Shown piece after piece: positions 1 through 5,875 of a stretch of 8,720 nt of DNA. Numbering within the stretch: the first letter of the stretch is position 1; every line of letters starts with the position of its first letter. The DNA is from Actinomycetota bacterium (lineage in GTDB: Bacteria; Actinomycetota; Actinomycetes; Propionibacteriales; Propionibacteriaceae): NCBI GenBank assembly GCA_016213595.1, contig JACRAA010000115.1:1-8720 (forward strand), given 5' to 3'. The notes under the pieces are model-generated. The model did not search any database, was not told the DNA's origin, and saw only the letters and a list, made by a program, of their open reading frames with translations. The translations under genes and the position numbers were made by a program.

Positions 1-191
1 CCGAAGCAGTAGTAGAAGCCCCGCGAGGGTGTCACCTGGAAGCTGGCCGTCTTCTCGTCGTGGAACGGGCACAGCCCCTTGAGCGAGCCGCCGCCGGCAG
101 GCTTGAGCGAGACGTACGCGGAGATCACGTCGTCGATCCGCGCGCGGTCGCGGACCTCTGCGATGTCCTCCTCGTTGATCAGCCCGGCCAC
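1..191 (-). CDS. dnaG: DNA primase, N-terminal part (cut by window edge)
   Basis: DnaG makes the RNA primers for DNA replication at the fork. Only the first 63 complete codons are visible, because the gene runs off the left edge. From a GTG start the protein begins VAGLINEEDIAEVRDRARID. Around residues 36-64 it carries the family's CHC2 zinc-finger signature: a GLCPFHDEKTASF block followed by GFYYCFG. The zinc ligands C41, H44 and C62 are visible and the fourth is expected just beyond the edge. The GTG at 189-191 is chosen because the protein starts at the usual DnaG N-terminus and a -10 box lies at leaderless distance. There is no convincing Shine-Dalgarno sequence. It lies downstream of, and in the same direction as, the inositol/DCC genes but is 226 bases away with its own promoter, so it is probably not part of that operon. 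Confidence 0.95.
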   Translation of the reverse strand, partial: MAGLINEEDIAEVRDRARIDDVISAYVSLKPAGGGSLKGLCPFHDEKTASFQVTPSRGFYYCF

Positions 192-198
192 GCGGCCG

Positions 199-204
199 AG
201 TCTA
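199..204 (-). promoter_or_regulatory. -10 box of a leaderless dnaG promoter
   Basis: On the minus strand the sequence reads TAGACT, seven bases, then the GTG start of dnaG. TAGACT fits the actinobacterial TANNNT -10 rule, and the distance puts transcription start at or within a base of the start codon. This matches leaderless mRNAs, which are common in actinobacteria. The absence of a Shine-Dalgarno sequence agrees. No good -35 hexamer is seen 16-19 bases upstream, so the call rests on the -10 box and its spacing. Confidence 0.5.
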
Positions 205-367
205 GGGGCCGCCAGGGACAGGACGACGTGCGTGGCCACCTCACGAACCCTGCTCCCGCCCTTGCGGAGGAGGTGGAGACAGCACCGACCTCCACACAGT
301 GGCAGATACCGGGGCCGCCGGTGCGCATGGGGACCGGCGACCGCCCAGGTGCCAGTCTGTGGATGTC

Positions 368-386
368 CGTGCGAACGGCCCGCACG
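368..386 (-). terminator. Small hairpin after the DCC gene, possible weak terminator
   Basis: CGTGCG and CGCACG form a perfect 6-base stem with a 7-base loop, about 32 bases downstream of the DCC gene stop. No T-rich tract follows on the minus strand, so termination here is only a guess. The rest of the gap between 192 and 417 holds the dnaG promoter and a second short possible stem (273-278 with 290-295). I see no gene or tRNA in it. Confidence 0.22.
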
Positions 387-417
387 ATGGACTCGTCGTG
401 TGGCCGACCCGCGTCGC

Positions 418-777
418 TCAGCCGTCCGTACGGCAGGCGTCCGTCGAGCCGGGGAGGCGGTGCCGGTTGCCGGCGACCAGCGCGTACGTTCTCCGCGCCA
501 CGGCACGGACTCCCGGCAGCGACAGCAGCCATCCCACGGCATGCCAGAACCCGCCCGCCGCGACGAGGGCGGCGCTGAAGGCCTCGGCTCCCGACAGGAC
601 CCGACCTCCGTTGACCCACTGGACGGCGCTCGCCGCCTGCTCACGCGTGACGCCGAGCCCGCCGAGATCCGCGCGCTGCCACGCGAGGACCACGTACCTC
701 CCTCGGCCCCACCGCTGCATGCGTGCGGCGGTGGCGGCGCAGAAGCCGCAGTCCCCGTCGTACAGGAGCGTGGGCAT
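418..777 (-). CDS. DCC-family (DUF393) thiol-disulfide oxidoreductase
   Basis: A 119-residue protein beginning MPTLLYDGDCGFC. The DGDCGFC block (C10 and C13, a CxxC pair) is the defining motif of the DUF393/DCC1-like family of predicted thiol-disulfide oxidoreductases. The whole protein matches the family's usual small size. A later segment, residues 55-61 (WVNGGRV) followed by an SGAEAF stretch, corresponds to the family's usual D/NG...G.eA region. No signal peptide is seen, and a hydrophobic patch near residues 76-90 is short. The ATG shares its first base with the last base of the iolG stop (TGATG on the minus strand), so the two are very likely translated in a coupled way. The biochemical role of this family is not well established. 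A role in inositol breakdown is not implied by the domain, only by position. Confidence 0.88.
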   Translation of the reverse strand: MPTLLYDGDCGFCAATAARMQRWGRGRYVVLAWQRADLGGLGVTREQAASAVQWVNGGRVLSGAEAFSAALVAAGGFWHAVGWLLSLPGVRAVARRTYALVAGNRHRLPGSTDACRTDG

Positions 778-1766
778 CAGGCCAGAGGCACCATCTGTCG
801 GCTCGACAGCGACTGCCCGGCAGCCTCCGCGATGACGAGAGCGGCACGCCCGTCGAGCACGGATGGTGACGGAGCCGTGCCGGCCTCGACGGAGGTGATG
901 AAGTGGTCCAGCTCGGCGCTGTAGGCGGCGGCGTACCGCTCGAGGAAGAACGGCAGGTACGAGCCGGCCGTCTCGGTACCGGACGCGCCGCTGAACCGGA
1001 CGCCCGTGGAGCGGAGGTTGGTCGTCTCCAGCGCGCCCTTGGGCCCGAAGACCTCGATCCGCTGGTCGTACCCGGCGGCGCAGACGCGGCTGTTGAGGAT
1101 CGTCGCCGTCGCGCCGGATGCCGAGCTGAGCGTGACCGAGCAGGTGTCGATGTCGCCGATACCCCGGATGTCGTCGATGAACGCGTGCCCGGTCGCCGAC
1201 ACCTCGACGATGTCGCCCAGCAGGAAGCGCGCCATGTCGAAGTCGTGGATCGTCATGTCCTTGAAGATGCCGCCCGAGCTGACCAGGTACGGGGCGGGCG
1301 CGGCGGCAGGGTCGCGGCTCACGATCGTCACCTGGCGCAGCTCGCCGACCTCCCCGGCGTCGACACGGGCCTTCAGCTCCCTGACTCCGGGGTCGAACCG
1401 GCGGTTGAAGCCCACCATGACGCGATGCTCGCTGCCCGCGATCGCCGCGAGGCACTCGTCGACACGGGCCACCGACAGGTCGACGGGCTTCTCCGTGAGC
1501 ACAGCCTTGCCGGCAGCCACCGAGGCGATGATCTGGTCGACGTGGCACGGGGTCGGCGAGCAGATCACGACGGCGTCGACCGCGTCGTCGTGGTACACGT
1601 CCGCCACGCGCTCGGCCGCTCTCGCCCCGAAGGCGTCGGCAACGGCTGCGGCGGCACCAGGGACGGGGTCGGCGATCGCGACCAGCTGGGCTCCGGGATG
1701 GTCGCTGATCGTCCGGGCGTGGACCTGGCCGATCCGACCGGCTCCGATGACGGCGAGGCGCAGCAT
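777..1766 (-). CDS. iolG: Inositol 2-dehydrogenase (Gfo/Idh/MocA family)
   Basis: Predicted cytoplasmic NAD-dependent enzyme of 329 residues that oxidises myo-inositol to 2-keto-myo-inositol, the first step of inositol breakdown. The N-terminal Rossmann fold starts at residue 3 with the nucleotide loop GAGRIG (8-13). The EKP motif is at 92-94. The block SGGIFKDMTIHDFDMARFLL (164-183) is typical of IolG and its close relatives. K93, D170 and H174 fit the catalytic Lys, Asp and His described for Bacillus subtilis IolG. Length agrees with IolG (about 335). The ATG is chosen because it begins directly at the Rossmann strand and has an AAGAGAG-type ribosome site upstream; a longer reading frame continues upstream but adds only promoter sequence. 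Its own promoter and operator lie in the gap after iolD, and the DCC gene overlaps its stop. Related Gfo/Idh enzymes act on other polyols, so substrate identity rests on motif plus the iolD neighbour. Confidence 0.88.
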   Translation of the reverse strand: MLRLAVIGAGRIGQVHARTISDHPGAQLVAIADPVPGAAAAVADAFGARAAERVADVYHDDAVDAVVICSPTPCHVDQIIASVAAGKAVLTEKPVDLSVARVDECLAAIAGSEHRVMVGFNRRFDPGVRELKARVDAGEVGELRQVTIVSRDPAAAPAPYLVSSGGIFKDMTIHDFDMARFLLGDIVEVSATGHAFIDDIRGIGDIDTCSVTLSSASGATATILNSRVCAAGYDQRIEVFGPKGALETTNLRSTGVRFSGASGTETAGSYLPFFLERYAAAYSAELDHFITSVEAGTAPSPSVLDGRAALVIAEAAGQSLSSRQMVPLA

Positions 1767-1815
1767 CGATGACTCTCTTCGTGAGCGGGAGGCAGGATCT
1801 CCCGTACCTGTGATT

Positions 1816-1826
1816 TGTCCTGACAT
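1816..1826. promoter_or_regulatory. IolR-like operator over the iolG transcription start
   Basis: TGTCCTGACAT on the plus strand, with TGTC/GACA arms around a 2-base centre. It fits at every position the degenerate IolR consensus KGWCHTRACA that I recall from Corynebacterium glutamicum. It begins five bases after the predicted -10 box, so it should cover the transcription start, a classic repressor position. The same 11 bases recur at 4917-4927 upstream of the transaldolase-iolD unit. The regulator's identity is inferred; its gene is not in the window. Confidence 0.6.
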
Positions 1827-1830
1827 GCGG

Positions 1831-1859
1831 ACTCTAAAGGGGCGGCGGGGGTCGGTCAA
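1831..1859 (-). promoter_or_regulatory. Promoter of iolG-DCC
   Basis: On the minus strand a -35 TTGACC (1854-1859) and a -10 TAGAGT (1831-1836) are separated by exactly 17 bases. Both are close to the consensus for the main actinobacterial sigma factor. It begins only five bases after the iolD stop codon. iolG can therefore be transcribed separately from the upstream transaldolase-iolD pair, with the operator at 1816-1826 overlapping the start. Confidence 0.72.
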
Positions 1860-1864
1860 GCGCG

Positions 1865-3763
1865 TCACACGTACGGGCGCTGCGCGGCCTTGGCGGCCAC
1901 GTACTCCTCGAACGCCCTCCGCGTGCTGTCCAGCTCGGAGACCTGCGACACCGGGACATCCCACCAGGCGTCACCGGGCGGGTTGGGGCCGGTGAGGTCG
2001 GTCTCGATGTACAGGACCGTCGTCCGGTCGCCGGCCGCGGCCTTCGCATAGTTCGCCTTGAGCTCGGCGATCCCGTGACAGCGCAGGACGTCAGCCCCCC
2101 AGCTCGCCGCGTTCGCCGCCAGGTCGAACGGCACGTCCTCGCCGTCCAGACGCCCGCCAGACGACCTCACCTTGTACCTCGTCCCGAACCGCTGGGACCC
2201 GCGCGACTCGGACAGCGCGCCGATCGAGGCGAAGCCGTGGTTGTCGAGCAGGACGACGATGACCTTGACCCCCTCCTGGACGATCGTCGCCAGCTCAGAA
2301 GGCAGCATCTGGTACGTCCCGTCGCCGACGATGGCTACGACCTCGTGCTCGTCACCCACCGCGAGCTTCACGCCGAGCGCAGCCGGGATCTCGTAGCCCA
2401 TGCACGAGTACGCGTACTCGAGGTGGTACTGCTCGGGCGTCCGCGCCCGCCACAAGGCCTGGAGGTCGCCGGGCATCGACCCCGCCGCGTTGATGAGGAC
2501 GTCGCGGTCCCCCATCAGCTCGTTGAGCGCGCCGAAGACCTCGGTCTGCGCGGGCAACGGGATGTTGTCACGGTGGTAGCACTCGTCGACGACCACCTGC
2601 CAGGCCGCATCGAGGTCAGCAGCACGCTGCTGGTACGCCGGGTCGGTCGTCCAGCCGTCGAGCTCGGCGCGCAACGCGTCGAGCGCCTCCCGCGCGTCCG
2701 CGACGAGCATCTCCGCAGCGTGCTTGGCCGCGTCGAAACGGGCGACGTTGACGTTGAGGAACCGTACGTCGTCGGCGGCGAAGACCGTACGGCTGGCGGT
2801 CGTGAAGTCGGAGTACCGCGTGCCGATGCCGATGACCAGGTCAGCCTCGCGCGCGAGCGCGTTCGCGGCGCTGCTGCCCGTCGCGCCCACTCCCCCGACG
2901 GCCATCCGGTGGTCGAAGCTGATCGCGCCCTTGCCGGCCTGCGTGTCGGCGACAGGGATGCCGGTCGCGTCGGCGAACGCGCGCAGCGCCTCCGAGGCCG
3001 CCGAGTAGACGACACCGCCGCCGGCGACGACGAGGGGCCGCCTCGAGGCCTTGATGGCCGCCACTGCGCGCTGCAGCGCTGCGGGCTCAGGGACCGAGCG
3101 GGCCACGTGCCAGACACGCCTGCGGAACAGCTCCAGCGGGAAGTCGTACGCCTCGGGCTGTACGTCCTGGGGCAGGCAGATGGTCACCGCCCCCGTGTCC
3201 ACGGGGTCCGTGAGGACGCGCATGGCGTTGAGCATGCTGGACGCGAGCTGCTCGGGCCGGTTGACGCGGTCCCAGAAGCGCGAGACCGGTTTGAACGCGT
3301 CGTTGACCGAGATGTCGAGGGAGCGAGGGTCCTCGAGCTGCTGGAGGACCGGGTCGGGGGCCCGCGTCGAGAAGATGTCCGAGGGCAGCAGCAGCACCGG
3401 CAGCCGGTTCGTCGTCGCCAGCGCCGCCCCCGTGACCATGTTGGTCGCGCCCGGACCGATCGAGCTGGTCACCGCCCAGGTCTGCAGCCGGTTCCGCTGC
3501 TTCGCGTAGGCGGCCGCCGCGTGGACCCCGCCCTGCTCGTTCCGGACGAGCACGTACGGGAGGTCGGGAGCGTCCGTCTCGCCGTCGAGGTGCTGGAGCT
3601 CGGCCTGGAGCAGGGCCTGGCCGAGGCCCGCGACGTTGCCGTGGCCGAAGATCCCGAAGCAGCCGGCGATGAGCCGCTGCTCCACGCCGTCACGCTCGCT
3701 GTACTGCGCGGCCAGGAACCGGACCAGGGCCTGGGCGACGGTGAGCCGGATCGTTGTCGACAT
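1865..3763 (-). CDS. iolD: 3D-(3,5/4)-trihydroxycyclohexane-1,2-dione hydrolase
   Basis: Thiamine-diphosphate enzyme of 632 residues that opens the inositol ring: it hydrolyses the C-C bond of the cyclic dione to give 5-deoxy-glucuronate. The sequence follows Bacillus subtilis IolD from end to end. Clear matches are FGIFGHGNVAGLGQAL (36-51), RNEQGGVHAA with the presumed cofactor-activating Glu at 76, the SIGPGATNMV loop (101-110), the NDAFKPVSRFWDR block (154-166), and HLEYAYSCMGYEIPAALG (447-464). The diphosphate/metal motif begins GDGTYQMLPSE at 480 and ends at N508. The ATG is chosen at the IolD-like beginning MSTTIRLTVAQAL, with GAGAGG as ribosome site about six bases upstream. A longer reading frame would add 38 residues that overlap the transaldolase gene and resemble no family member. 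It follows the transaldolase gene after 16 bases, so both are almost certainly one transcript. Confidence 0.95.
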   Translation of the reverse strand: MSTTIRLTVAQALVRFLAAQYSERDGVEQRLIAGCFGIFGHGNVAGLGQALLQAELQHLDGETDAPDLPYVLVRNEQGGVHAAAAYAKQRNRLQTWAVTSSIGPGATNMVTGAALATTNRLPVLLLPSDIFSTRAPDPVLQQLEDPRSLDISVNDAFKPVSRFWDRVNRPEQLASSMLNAMRVLTDPVDTGAVTICLPQDVQPEAYDFPLELFRRRVWHVARSVPEPAALQRAVAAIKASRRPLVVAGGGVVYSAASEALRAFADATGIPVADTQAGKGAISFDHRMAVGGVGATGSSAANALAREADLVIGIGTRYSDFTTASRTVFAADDVRFLNVNVARFDAAKHAAEMLVADAREALDALRAELDGWTTDPAYQQRAADLDAAWQVVVDECYHRDNIPLPAQTEVFGALNELMGDRDVLINAAGSMPGDLQALWRARTPEQYHLEYAYSCMGYEIPAALGVKLAVGDEHEVVAIVGDGTYQMLPSELATIVQEGVKVIVVLLDNHGFASIGALSESRGSQRFGTRYKVRSSGGRLDGEDVPFDLAANAASWGADVLRCHGIAELKANYAKAAAGDRTTVLYIETDLTGPNPPGDAWWDVPVSQVSELDSTRRAFEEYVAAKAAQRPYV

Positions 3764-3779
3764 CGACGTCCTCTCGAGA

Positions 3780-4847
3780 TCAGGGTGCTGGGACGAGGAT
3801 GTCACGCACGATCTGGTCGAGCTCCTCGTCGGCAGCGAGGAACTGGCGCAGCGTGCGGGCTGTGGCTCCGTAGGCAAGGAACTCCGAGGGTGCGAGCCCG
3901 TCCGGCTCGTACGCCTTGAGGAACTCGGGCATCGTCAGCAGGGCGTCGAGCACGCGCTGCTCGACCGGTACGTCCATCCGGGGCTCCGGGCTGCCGCCGT
4001 TCTGGTAGCGGCGCTGCCAGGCGAACGGGGGCGAGATCACGACGTCACCTCCGATCAGCTCCGAGATCTGAAGGGTGTTCCGGAACGCCGCGACGAGCAG
4101 CCGAGCGCGCAGGCCCCGGGCGTGGAACTCCTCGTACGCCCTCTTGAAGGTGGCGATGCCCGCCCATTCCAGGTAGCCCGGGTCGAAGCAGAGCTGGTCG
4201 CGCTCGTAGACGACCTTGAGCCAGTCGTCCAGCCGCCCGACCATGAGCGTGACGACGGGTCCCATGGTCGACACGTCCTCGCCCTCGGCCTCCCGGCGTC
4301 TCAGCCCGCGCTCGATCGCCTCACCGGTGGCGAGCGCCTGGGACAGGGTGAACGAGACGGTCACGTTGATGCTCACGCCGCGGTACGTCGCCTCCTCGAT
4401 CGCCGTGACCCCGGTCTCCGTCGCGGGGATCTTGACGATGATGTTGGGCGCCAGACCGGCGAAGTACTCCGCCTGAGCGACAAGGGCGTCGGCACTGCGG
4501 GCCAGGCGCGGGTCGGTCTGCATGGAGAGCCTCCCGTTGCGCCCGCTGTACCGCTCGAAGGCCGGCAGCAGCAGCGTGGCGGCGTCGAGGGAGACCTCCT
4601 CCACGATCTTCCAGCCGATCTCGGACTCGGTGGCGCCCGGCAGCTCCTGGCCGAGCTCGGCGATCCTCGAGCTCCAGCGAGGCAGGTCGGAGCGGATGCT
4701 CGACAGCGCGATGACGGGGTTGCAGGTGGCACCCACGGCTCCCCACGAGATGGCGGTCGCAAGCTCGGACCGGGTCGCGGAGTCGTTCCACAGGACGGTC
4801 GGACCGCGCTGGGTCATGACGCCCAGCGGCGTCGAGGAGTCTGTCAT
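3780..4847 (-). CDS. Transaldolase-family protein, first gene of the inositol operon
   Basis: A 355-residue TIM-barrel protein of the transaldolase family, predicted cytoplasmic. Family landmarks appear in order: the strand ending in D22, ATCNPVI (40-46, usually TTNP.I), GRLSMQTDPRLA (105-116), NIIVKIPATETG (135-146) with the Schiff-base lysine K139, and SINVTVSF (159-166) with T163. Transaldolases move a three-carbon dihydroxyacetone unit between sugar phosphates. Here the position aligned with the catalytic Glu of E. coli TalB (E96) is Gln, at residue 110 (codon CAG, minus strand 4518-4520), while D22, K139 and T163 are kept. The ATG is chosen at MTDSSTPLG, with AAGAGAA about seven bases before it. 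It leads the iolD transcript, so a role in inositol breakdown or in feeding its products into the pentose phosphate pathway is likely. The exact substrate cannot be read from the sequence. An ordinary housekeeping transaldolase is the alternative. Confidence 0.85.
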   Translation of the reverse strand: MTDSSTPLGVMTQRGPTVLWNDSATRSELATAISWGAVGATCNPVIALSSIRSDLPRWSSRIAELGQELPGATESEIGWKIVEEVSLDAATLLLPAFERYSGRNGRLSMQTDPRLARSADALVAQAEYFAGLAPNIIVKIPATETGVTAIEEATYRGVSINVTVSFTLSQALATGEAIERGLRRREAEGEDVSTMGPVVTLMVGRLDDWLKVVYERDQLCFDPGYLEWAGIATFKRAYEEFHARGLRARLLVAAFRNTLQISELIGGDVVISPPFAWQRRYQNGGSPEPRMDVPVEQRVLDALLTMPEFLKAYEPDGLAPSEFLAYGATARTLRQFLAADEELDQIVRDILVPAP

Positions 4848-4884
4848 CGAGGTTCTCTTCGTGGAGGGTCGGGATCGATCGACA

Positions 4885-4927
4885 GTCAACCCATGTCACA
4901 GCATGTTGTCAACTCATGTCCTGACAT
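4885..4927. promoter_or_regulatory. Operator cluster upstream of transaldolase-iolD
   Basis: This stretch lies 38 bases upstream of the transaldolase start. It holds GTCAACYCATGTC twice (4885-4897 and 4908-4920, one mismatch, period 23 bases). The second copy overlaps the dyad box ATGTCCTGACAT (4916-4927), whose TGTCCTGACAT core is identical to the box at the iolG promoter. A next-door site on the minus strand (4907-4916) fits nine of ten positions of the recalled IolR consensus. The two repeats also create TTGACA and TTGACT on the minus strand 17 bases apart. TTGACA is a perfect -35, but TTGACT is a poor -10, so the actual promoter is uncertain. Confidence 0.5.
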
Positions 4928-4949
4928 TTCCTCGTGGTCCCAGTATCGC
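4921..4949 (+). promoter_or_regulatory. Tentative promoter of the divergent permease gene
   Basis: On the plus strand CTGACA (4921-4926) and TATCGC (4944-4949) are 17 bases apart. The first differs from the -35 consensus by one base; the second is a weak -10. The -35 lies inside the IolR-like box, so the permease gene could respond to the same regulator. This is the best candidate I find but it is weak. Confidence 0.22.
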
Positions 4950-4988
4950 GGCGACCCGCGTCGGCTTCGGCTGCTCAAGGGCGACATG

Positions 4989-5756
4989 ATGTGCGGCGTG
5001 ACAATGGAACCCACCTGGCAGCTCGGACTGGCGCTCGTCCTTCTCGTTGCCCTGACCCTCGTCGTGTCGTGGGCGGCCAACCTGCGCATCGGGCGACAGA
5101 CGGTCGTGGCAGCCGTCAGGGCCATCATCCAGCTCGCCCTGGTCTCGGTGATCATCGTGGCCGCGCTGCAGCACCTGTGGAGCGCGCTCGCGTTCGTCCT
5201 CGTCATGTTCGTCATCGGCGTCTACACGACGGCGAAACGTGTCGGCGTCCTCCACTGCTGGCCATGGGTCGCCCTCGCGATGGCTGCAGGCGTCCTGCCG
5301 GTGCTGCTCATCGTCTACCTGACCGGTACAGCGCCGCTGAACGGGCTGTCGCTCATCCCCATCGCGGGCATCGTCATCGGGAACATGATGACCGCCCACA
5401 CGCTCGTCGTGAGGAACTCCTTCACCCATCTGCGCTCGCACCTCGGGCAGTACGAGGCAGGGCTGTCGCTTGGCTTTCCCCGCCCCCGGGCGATCCGGCT
5501 CGCGGATCCCGACTCCGCACGCGATGCGACTATGCCGAACAACGACCAGACTCGTACTGTCGGGCTCGTGACGCTCCCAGGAGCGTTCATCGGAGTCCTC
5601 CTCGGAGGCGGTTCGCCGGTACAGGCCGGCGCCGCCCAGGTGCTCGTCCTGCTCGGGATCATGGCCGGCCAGGCCGTCACGGTGAGCGTGGCCCACCGCC
5701 TCATCGAGCACGCACGGATCGTCACGCCCGAGCTCCGCCTGGCCCTCCACCGCTAG
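4989..5756 (+). CDS. FetB/UPF0014-family membrane permease
   Basis: A 255-residue integral membrane protein of the UPF0014 family, which includes E. coli FetB (259 residues), the permease of the FetAB iron exporter. About seven hydrophobic segments are visible, near residues 9-30, 37-60, 65-82, 93-111, 117-139, 190-208 and 214-236. Family signatures are VRAIIQLALV (43-52), IPIAGIVIGNMM (123-134) and the block QTRTVGLVTLPGAFIGVLLG (187-206). The segment before it, residues 156-180, is the cytoplasmic coupling region (EAGLSLGF...DSARDA). Two ATGs are adjacent; the second (4989) is chosen because AAGGG at 4977-4981 then sits seven bases upstream. ATG 4986, GTG 4998 or ATG 5004 are possible. No ABC ATPase such as FetA lies beside it, so the partner is elsewhere or the protein works differently. 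Metal specificity cannot be told from sequence. Confidence 0.85.
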   Translation: MCGVTMEPTWQLGLALVLLVALTLVVSWAANLRIGRQTVVAAVRAIIQLALVSVIIVAALQHLWSALAFVLVMFVIGVYTTAKRVGVLHCWPWVALAMAAGVLPVLLIVYLTGTAPLNGLSLIPIAGIVIGNMMTAHTLVVRNSFTHLRSHLGQYEAGLSLGFPRPRAIRLADPDSARDATMPNNDQTRTVGLVTLPGAFIGVLLGGGSPVQAGAAQVLVLLGIMAGQAVTVSVAHRLIEHARIVTPELRLALHR

Positions 5757-5796
5757 GACAGCCAGCTCTGCCGGAACCCCCCCGAGGCGTCTAGAT

Positions 5797-5824
5797 CCTG
5801 AGAATCTATTGGACATCTCTCAGG
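5797..5824. repeat. Inverted repeat around the rpfB -35 box, likely operator
   Basis: CCTGAGA (5797-5803) and TCTCAGG (5818-5824) are perfect reverse complements 14 bases apart. The arms start 21 bases apart, two DNA turns, so both would face the same side of the helix. The -35 hexamer (5809-5814) lies in the middle. This suggests a dimeric transcription factor controls rpfB. A weak hairpin terminator for the permease gene is the less likely reading, as the stem is short and the loop long. Confidence 0.45.
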
Positions 5825-5837
5825 TCTCGCTTATGCT
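5809..5837 (+). promoter_or_regulatory. Promoter of rpfB
   Basis: TTGGAC (5809-5814), a 17-base spacer and TATGCT (5832-5837) form a strong main-sigma promoter. Transcription should begin near 5844, leaving a leader of only about 30 bases. That is too short for a riboswitch of the kind found before some actinobacterial rpf genes. Confidence 0.72.
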
Positions 5838-5856
5838 TCGGCTTGACCGTGTTCCC

Positions 5857-5864
5857 GGAGAAGG
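5857..5864 (+). promoter_or_regulatory. Ribosome binding site deciding the rpfB start
   Basis: GGAGAAGG lies 11 bases before GTG 5876. The reading frame is open back to a TTG at 5843, but that codon sits at the expected transcription start and would place this site inside the gene. The GTG also gives a standard signal peptide, so it is preferred. Confidence 0.6.
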
Positions 5865-5875
5865 ACAAAAGCATC

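Noticed and set aside
192..417. Possible tRNA or structured RNA between the DCC gene and dnaG
   Set aside because: No T-loop sequence, no cloverleaf and no known RNA motif could be found on either strand; only short stems.
903..1995. Long plus-strand frames opposite iolG
   Set aside because: They lie opposite a gene with intact Rossmann and catalytic motifs and show no family features.
3764..3877. An upstream start adding 38 residues to IolD
   Set aside because: The extension overlaps the transaldolase gene and is Ser/Arg-rich; the IolD family begins at MSTTIRL and a ribosome site precedes that ATG.
2075..3919. A 614-residue plus-strand frame opposite iolD
   Set aside because: Mirror of a strongly supported coding strand; composition is shadow-like (Arg, Asp, Val, Gly) and no motif is seen.
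3780..4847. Sulfoquinovose (sulfo-TAL) transaldolase, because a glycoside hydrolase is nearby
   Set aside because: The hydrolase is a GH36 alpha-galactosidase, not a sulfoquinovosidase, and it is in a separate unit; the direct neighbour is iolD.
3636..5756. A 706-residue plus-strand reading frame entering the permease gene from far upstream
   Set aside because: Everything before about 4986 is antisense to transaldolase and iolD, rich in Arg/Gly/Asp as expected from high-GC shadow frames, with no domain match. Only the permease part is real.
5838..5875. Riboswitch before rpfB (a c-di-AMP type precedes some rpf genes)
   Set aside because: The leader from the predicted start to GTG is only about 30 bases, too short for a riboswitch.
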